This document shows, in pieces, positions 59,275 through 64,000 of a stretch of DNA of 64,000 nucleotides (position 1 is the stretch's first letter; each line of letters begins with the position of its first letter). This DNA comes from JBIOXB01 sp050732395 (GTDB lineage Bacteria > Zhuqueibacterota > Zhuqueibacteria > Zhuqueibacterales > Zhuqueibacteraceae): contig JBOHQX010000404.1 in NCBI GenBank assembly GCA_050732395.1, positions 76,517 to 140,516 of the forward strand. The letters run 5' to 3'. The notes under the pieces were generated by a model. That model was not told the DNA's origin. It was given only the letters and a program-made list of their open reading frames with translations, and ran no database searches. A program made the position numbers and the translations under genes.

Positions 59275-60531
59275 TCATCCCTCAAATTTTCCCAACACCA
59301 CCGCACTGTTCGTGCCACCGAAACCGAAAGCATTGGAAAGCGCATAACGCAACGAGGCTTTGCGCGGCGTTAAGGCGACGTGATTCAAGTCGCACTCAGG
59401 ATCGACGTTGTGCAGGTTGATCGTTGGTGGCAAAATTTGATGATGCAACGCTAAGACAGCATACGCCGCTTCCACGGCACCGGCTGCGCCGAGCAAATGC
59501 CCGGTCATGGATTTGGTCGAGCTTACCGCCACGTTCTTCACGTGCTCTCCGAAGCAATTGCGGATCGCCGCCGCCTCGGCGCGATCGCCCAGCGGCGTGG
59601 AGGTCGCGTGTGCGTTGATATAGCCAATTTCCTCTTTGCGAAGCCGCGCCTCTGCCAGAGCGTTTTTCATGGCCAGCGCGGCGCCCGCGCCATCGGCGCA
59701 TGGTGCGGTGGGATGATAAGCGTCCGACGACGACCCGGTGCCGAGCAATTCGGCCCACACGCGCGCCCCGCGCCGCTTCGCGTGCTCCTCGTCTTCTATA
59801 ATCAACACGCCGGCGCCTTCTCCCATCACAAAGCCGTCGCGGTCGCGATCGAACGGCCGGCTGGCTTCGGCGGGGGCGTCGTTTCTCTTCGAGAGCGCTT
59901 TGGCGGCAATGAATCCGGCCACGCCCAATTCGATAATTGCGGCTTCAGCCCCGCCGACGATCATGACCTCCGCGATGCCGCGGCGAATCATGTCCAAGCC
60001 CGCGCCGATGCAATGCGCGCCGGTCGCGCACGCCGACACAATGGCGTAGTTCGGCCCGCGTGCGCCGTAACGAATGGCGAGCAAGCCCGAGGCCATGTTG
60101 CTGATCACTGCCGGCACGAAGTACGGCGAGACACGCCGTGCGCCTTTTTCGAGCAACTGGCGCGTGTTTTCGACGAATGTTTCCATTCCGCCCATGCCTG
60201 AGCCCACCAGCACCCCGGTATGATCGTGCGGCAGTTGTTCCGCGGTTAGACCGGCGTCAGCCAAGGCCCGGTCTGCCGCCGCAAACGCGAAGTGGATGTA
60301 GCGATCATAGTGCCTGACCTCTTTGTGATCCATATATTCCGCCGGATCAAAATGGCGCAGCTCACCTGCGATTTGTGTGGCAAGCGCGGAAGCATCGAAG
60401 CGCTTGATCTTGTCAATTCCGGATCTCCCGGCGATCAGGGCCGCCCAATTCTCTTCGATCGTAAATCCCAAAGGGGTAATCAAGCCCATTCCGGTAATAA
60501 AAACGCGTTTTGGTCGAGGGGACTGTGACAT
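59275..60531 (-). CDS. fabF: Beta-ketoacyl-ACP synthase II
   Basis: 418 residues, ATG 60531 with GGAGA upstream. The thiolase-fold condensing enzyme has Cys168 in SACATGAHCIGAGL, the first His in YINAHATSTPLGDRAEA and the second in SMTGHLLGAAGAVEAAYAVL, with Lys in STKSMTGH. The ending ALSNAFGFGGTNSAVVL is the FabF signature. It extends fatty acids by condensing acyl-enzyme with malonyl-ACP. No other fab gene is in the window. Confidence 0.94.
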   Translation of the reverse strand: MSQSPRPKRVFITGMGLITPLGFTIEENWAALIAGRSGIDKIKRFDASALATQIAGELRHFDPAEYMDHKEVRHYDRYIHFAFAAADRALADAGLTAEQLPHDHTGVLVGSGMGGMETFVENTRQLLEKGARRVSPYFVPAVISNMASGLLAIRYGARGPNYAIVSACATGAHCIGAGLDMIRRGIAEVMIVGGAEAAIIELGVAGFIAAKALSKRNDAPAEASRPFDRDRDGFVMGEGAGVLIIEDEEHAKRRGARVWAELLGTGSSSDAYHPTAPCADGAGAALAMKNALAEARLRKEEIGYINAHATSTPLGDRAEAAAIRNCFGEHVKNVAVSSTKSMTGHLLGAAGAVEAAYAVLALHHQILPPTINLHNVDPECDLNHVALTPRKASLRYALSNAFGFGGTNSAVVLGKFEG

Positions 60532-61019
60532 TTTTGTCTCCGGGTATGATTCTCATTGAATGAAAAGCGGCGTTCGCTACACACATCGGGCTCCGAGTGT
60601 TTGCGGCTTCATCGAACAAACGCATGCCACTGCGCTTTGCTGCTGGATTTTTTTCACGCACCTGCAAGTTTACAAAACGGTCATAAAATAAGCTTTTAAG
60701 ACAAAAACGTCAACAAACTTTCTTTGGGCAGAAGAGTTTCCGCAAATGTCAGGGAAGGCAGCTACTAAGAATTTGATTTTTGCAGCTAACAATTGCGCCG
60801 TAAAACCATGACAAAATGTTCCGCAGGGACGCGCAATTGCATGTATTTCTTACGGCATTAAGAGTTTTAGAGTTCTACAAGGAAGTTGAACCTCAGCAAC
60901 ATCCGATTCAGAGACACTGGTTTTCACGACGCCAATGCTCTTGGCTGTACAGCCGTGGCAACCATGGCGGACGCCGTGCTTCTGATTCGCCGTGTATGGA
61001 AACCTTTTGGAGGCAGTAC
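60532..61019. other. 488-base gap upstream of barrel-like gene
   Basis: No supported gene. The frame of the next gene stays open from 60816, but its first 68 codons have unlikely composition and no ribosome site. The GGAGG at 61009-61013 points to the start at 61020. Promoters for fabF and for the barrel-like gene must lie here. Confidence 0.5.
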
Positions 61020-62273
61020 ATGAACGCTCTTTTTATTCGGATCTCCGGTTTGTGCCCAGCAAAACTCCGGATCGGCGTTATGCTTCTCGGCATCTGCGGG
61101 CTCTTCGGAGAGTTTTCGCCGGTGTTGGCGCAATTGCACGGCGGGCGCGGCCCTACGGTGGTGCGCTCCGCGTGGAATTTGGAGCCGGGATATTTGACGC
61201 TTGCTGCGAATACCCGGTTCTTCGGCAAGGTTGCCGAAATCCCGGGTCCAACCGGCAGCACCATACCAACGGCGATTTGGGACGTGCAAGGCGGCTTCTC
61301 CCTGAATTACGGTATCAGCCGCCACTTCGAGGGCTCGATCGCACCCTCGCTCTATCAAGATACGAATCGGGGCAGAGATTTCAAAGAATTCAACTTGCCC
61401 GATGATTTGTTCCTGCGCCTGAAAGTCGCGTCCTTCGGGCAACGCGGTAGCGCCATGAGCTACGGCGTCGAGCTGGGCGGCCGCATCCCTACCGGCGACG
61501 TGCACAATGTTCCCTTCCAGCCCTATTCATCGGGAAAATTCAGCTTTGGCGCAATCGGCTTGGTTTCCTATGCCCGCGACCCATTGTATCCCGAAGATGC
61601 CTTGAGCATGCATTTCAATTTGGGCTATTGGAATCACAATGACGTTGGCGAGCAATTGACGTCGCTGCCAGTGTCGAAAGATTCTTCCCTGGTCACCGCC
61701 ATGACGCAAGAGGTCATGTACGGCATGGCGATGATACTGCCTTCGGAGCGTTTCAATTTTCGGTTCGAGTTTTTCGGCAACGGGTTCATCAATGCGCCAC
61801 CGCGCTCCGCCTACAGCCGCGAAGCGGTGGCTTATTTCAGCCCCGGTGTATCTTACAAAGCTTACCGTTGGATGTCACTGGATTTCAGCACCGACATCCG
61901 GCTCACCGGCAATAAGGACGAGACCGTGTATGGTGGACTGCAAAGGCTGAGCGGTTTCGGCTTGCCCAATTACCCCGCCTGGCGTGCAACCTTGGGCGTA
62001 AAATTGACCTTGCTGCCGACTTCTCTCTATTCCGCCAGCGAACGCGACTTGTTGATGCGCAAAGCGGAGAGCCGCCGCGAATTGTTCGAACAAATCATCA
62101 AAGAACAGCGCGAAACCGAGTCTGCTGAAGCCGAGTTGGAGCGCATCAAAGACGAACGCCGCAAGGCTGAGCGTGAATTGGACCGCCTGCGCCGCATATT
62201 GGAGGGCGAGGCACGCCGCCAGCAAGAAGAAAGCGGCAACGGTGAGAGCGAAAGCAGCCAGCCGCCGCAGTAA
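61020..62273 (+). CDS. Outer-membrane beta-barrel-like protein with C-terminal coiled coil
   Basis: 417 residues from ATG 61020. A signal peptide ends near residue 38 (LLGICGLFGEFSPVLAQ). Residues 45-345 alternate polar and aromatic residues in strand-like runs (GGFSLNYGISRHFEGSIAPSLY, LGGRIPTGDVHNVPFQPYSSGK, FSPGVSYKAYRWMSLDFST), consistent with a barrel such as transporter-like or DUF3187-like proteins. The last 70 residues form a charged coiled coil (RELFEQIIKEQRETESAEAE followed by further Lys/Glu/Arg heptads), ending in a Gln/Pro tail. Coiled coil at a barrel's C-terminus is unusual and would face the periplasm. Function unknown. Confidence 0.7.
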   Translation: MNALFIRISGLCPAKLRIGVMLLGICGLFGEFSPVLAQLHGGRGPTVVRSAWNLEPGYLTLAANTRFFGKVAEIPGPTGSTIPTAIWDVQGGFSLNYGISRHFEGSIAPSLYQDTNRGRDFKEFNLPDDLFLRLKVASFGQRGSAMSYGVELGGRIPTGDVHNVPFQPYSSGKFSFGAIGLVSYARDPLYPEDALSMHFNLGYWNHNDVGEQLTSLPVSKDSSLVTAMTQEVMYGMAMILPSERFNFRFEFFGNGFINAPPRSAYSREAVAYFSPGVSYKAYRWMSLDFSTDIRLTGNKDETVYGGLQRLSGFGLPNYPAWRATLGVKLTLLPTSLYSASERDLLMRKAESRRELFEQIIKEQRETESAEAELERIKDERRKAERELDRLRRILEGEARRQQEESGNGESESSQPPQ

Positions 62274-62552
62274 GCGCCATCGGCTGCATCTGAGCAACGG
62301 GCCTGCACGCTTTTGAACTACGGCTGGCGCCGAGGCGCCGGGGCGTGAAATTTGGACCAGAAATCCCTTTCGTTTTTCGTCCTCGAAGAGGCGTAGACGG
62401 AGGGGATTTTTGTTTTTGAGCGATTATTTATTCCCGTGTTCGAGGATTTTTGCCGGCATTGCTATTTATACCCGCTTTCTTTATTTTCCCGACGGATATA
62501 CTCGAACCCCGGTCCCATCAAGCATGCTAAACTGTAGGGAGTGAACCATCTC

Positions 62553-63659
62553 ATGTCTGCCTCTGGAACGGCGCAACAGACGCGGGACGATCACAAGACC
62601 GCCAGCGATGGCGAGCCCGTTTGGACATTTCGCGGTTATGAAATGCGTCCCTCCGAATTCAATACCGCCATGGTGCATTATTATCGCGCCGAGATTCAGC
62701 GCTCAAATATTTGGCGCCAGCGCCTGGACAACACCACCAATTGGGCGGTGGTGACCGCCGGCGCTGCGCTCAGTTTCGCACTCTCCGATCCCGCCCACCA
62801 CGGCAGTGTGCTGATTCTCAACACACTGCTCATCACGATTTTCTTGTGGATTGAGGCGCGGCGGTATCGCTACTATGAGCTATGGGCGTATCGCACGCGC
62901 CTAATGGAAACTGATTTTTTTGCCAACATGCTGGTGCCGCCTTTTGCACCGCTGCCCGATTGGGCCGAGCGGCTTTCAGACACCTTGCAGTCACCAGAGT
63001 TTCCGATCAGCATGTGGGAAGCCTTCGGCCGTCGCTTTCGTCGCAACTACATGTGGATTTTCGTGGTGTTGGCCCTGGCGTGGTTGCTGAAGTGCTTCAT
63101 TCATCCCACCTTTGCCACCTCTTGGAGCGATTTTGTCTCGCGCTCGGCCATCGGCCCGATTCACGGTTACGTGATTTTTCTCATCGGCTTCATCTTCAAT
63201 ATGCTGCTGTTCCTCGTGGGCCTGGGGACCGCGGGCTTGCAACAAGCCTCGGGTGAAGTTTTGCCCAAGTCGGGAGACATTCCGATACTCAGGTCGGTTT
63301 GGCGCGCCTTGGAAGTCAAAGATAAAGAAGCTTCGCCGGGCAGCACCCGCACAGCCGCACGCCGCCGGCTCGCGCATTGGCGTCAACATCGCCGGCAAAA
63401 CTTGCTGTGTTTGATTGTCACCACGAAACCGCGCGTAATCGCTGAACGCATTATGCGCGATCGCAACCGCGGCGTAACGGCTCTATACGGCATGGGCATG
63501 CATTCGCAACAGGAACGCGAAGTACTGATGGTCGCCGCGAACGTGCACGAAATGCCGGGCATCAAATCTACCGTGAAGGCAGAAGACGAGAACGCCTTTG
63601 TGATCGTCATGCCGGCGCAGGAAGTTTTGGGCGCCGGGTTCCAGCCGTTGGAATTATGA
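62553..63659 (+). CDS. DUF2270 membrane protein with C-terminal DUF2179-like domain
   Basis: 368 residues from ATG 62553 (GTG 62541 is an alternative). RPSEFNTAMVHYYRAEIQRSNIWRQRLDNTTNWAVV and EARRYRYYELWAYRTRLMETDFFA are the DUF2270 core, with membrane helices around 75-105, 170-190 and 210-235. After a basic linker, residues 290-365 resemble DUF2179 (VTTKPRVIAERIMRDRNRGVTALYGMGMHS, REVLMVAANVHEMPGIKSTV, EDENAFVIVMPAQEVLGAGF), a cytoplasmic ACT/GlnB-like sensor fold seen at the end of YitT-type membrane proteins. This fusion suggests ligand-regulated membrane function; the ligand is unknown. Confidence 0.8.
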   Translation: MSASGTAQQTRDDHKTASDGEPVWTFRGYEMRPSEFNTAMVHYYRAEIQRSNIWRQRLDNTTNWAVVTAGAALSFALSDPAHHGSVLILNTLLITIFLWIEARRYRYYELWAYRTRLMETDFFANMLVPPFAPLPDWAERLSDTLQSPEFPISMWEAFGRRFRRNYMWIFVVLALAWLLKCFIHPTFATSWSDFVSRSAIGPIHGYVIFLIGFIFNMLLFLVGLGTAGLQQASGEVLPKSGDIPILRSVWRALEVKDKEASPGSTRTAARRRLAHWRQHRRQNLLCLIVTTKPRVIAERIMRDRNRGVTALYGMGMHSQQEREVLMVAANVHEMPGIKSTVKAEDENAFVIVMPAQEVLGAGFQPLEL

Positions 63660-63670
63660 AGCCAAGATCT

Positions 63671-63861
63671 ACCTCGGATTTTCGGACAAGCCGAAAACCG
63701 AAGCCCTTACGGGCAGCACGAGACCAAAAAAATCGCCAACGGATGGAAGAGCGACCAGCGGATTGATCAAGTCCAACGGATAAAACCTCTGGTCTTTTCA
63801 TCCGTTGGTCCTAATCTATCCGTTGGCGATAAAAAAAATTTGAATTTTATTCTGAGTTTGA
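63671..63861 (+). repeat. Composite structured element, copy 2
   Basis: It starts CTACC-like ACCTCGGATTTTCGG; TTTTCGG (63679-63685) pairs with CCGAAAA (63691-63697). The shared block GAAAACCGAAGCCCTTACGG (63693-63712) plus GCAGCAC follows. The core inverted repeat is ATCGCCAACGGAT (63732-63744) with ATCCGTTGGCGAT (63818-63830), both perfect, with further CCAACGGAT words between. The 3' block ATTTTATTCTGAGTTTGA ends near 63860. Orientation is the same as copy 3, directly downstream. Confidence 0.75.
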
Positions 63862-63870
63862 ATGGCTAAG

Positions 63871-64000
63871 CGCCTACCTCTGCTTTTCAGACAGACTGAA
63901 AACAGAAGCCCTTCGGGCAGCACACGCGGATCAAAAACGCACACGGAAAAGCTTTCAATCCGCGTGAGTTTTTGATCCGTGTGTAAACTTTCAGAATTTT
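63871..64000 (+). repeat. Composite structured element, copy 3 (cut by window edge)
   Basis: CTACCTCTGC precedes the hairpin TTTTCAG (63884-63890) with CTGAAAA (63896-63902). Then come GAAAACAGAAGCCCTTCGGG and CAGCAC (63897-63922). The core arms 63922-63938 and 63968-63984 pair at 16 of 17 positions (GCGGATCAAAAAC words). AAACTTTCAGAATTTT at 63985-64000 is the start of the 3' block and runs off the window. The pattern repeats copy 2, about 200 bases upstream, with different core words. Confidence 0.7.

Noticed and set aside
60816..61019. 68-codon N-terminal extension of the barrel-like protein
   Set aside because: A strong GGAGG and a signal peptide place the start at 61020. The extension would bury the signal peptide internally.
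63660..64000. Retron
   Set aside because: The composite elements have structured flanks and long palindromes, but no reverse transcriptase gene is in the window and no branching-G/inverted a1-a2 layout could be shown. The retron label is not supported.

Overview
The window is a 64 kb stretch of a bacterial chromosome with roughly even GC and AT content. It is dense with housekeeping genes and has unusually structured intergenic DNA. The best lineage hint is the glycoside-hydrolase-like protein at 17790-19916, which ends in an NYPNPF / VYDMLGR / WDGRD / GIYFL / RKLMV tail. That tail is the FlgD-like or type IX (Por) sorting domain typical of the FCB superphylum and abundant in candidate phyla such as KSB1 and Calditrichota. 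The lineage is an inference. No rRNA, tRNA, CRISPR array, phage region or transposase gene was recognised.

Layout. 1-8577: the end of a GT4 glycosyltransferase, a sigma-70 factor, a histidine kinase and OmpR-type regulator pair (translationally coupled), an HPr-kinase-like P-loop protein, a kelch lipoprotein and an RtcB-like RNA ligase. 8868-15073: a small exported protein and a complete tripartite efflux set (TolC-like lipoprotein, adaptor with a hexapeptide-repeat cytoplasmic tail, MacB-type ATPase and permease). 15192-20333: an orotate-phosphoribosyltransferase-like gene divergent from an unrecognised gene, the secreted glycosidase-like protein and a small membrane protein. 20848-26470 (minus strand): two overlapping M29-like aminopeptidase paralogues, an M20 peptidase and an OPT oligopeptide transporter, a coherent peptide-use block. 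26886-29428: EcfT and truA, a DUF2442 fragment, and an intact DUF4160-DUF2442 pair. 29511-40278: a plus-strand metabolic run with transaldolase, purB, purC, psd, pssA, purS, purQ, DUF4321, two tatA, gatA, gatB and thrC. 40533-46019: a second efflux cluster (adaptor and two permeases, no ATPase) interrupted by a palindromic element plus an S23 four-helix-bundle gene, then a 2-hydroxyacid dehydrogenase. 46127-50950: DinB-like protein, AraC-Ogt fusion, DNA polymerase IV, NfeD and SPFH protein. 50988-55097 (minus): Ppx/GppA, EF-P, a membrane protein and a nitrilase-family amidase. 56587-63659: polyphosphate kinase, a YjdI-like ferredoxin, FabF, a barrel-like protein and a DUF2270-DUF2179 protein.

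The most interesting signal is between the genes. Three copies of one composite element (20411-20776, about 63671-63861, and 63871 to the right edge) share a 5' block of two small hairpins, the first with compensatory changes between copies. They also share a 3' block, but carry unrelated long inverted repeats in between. Several other gaps hold near-perfect inverted repeats built from short reiterated words (37157-37234, 40426-40506, 46071-46127), and at least four hold a GTCATTC-type palindromic repeat. These look like families of structured non-coding or miniature mobile elements.
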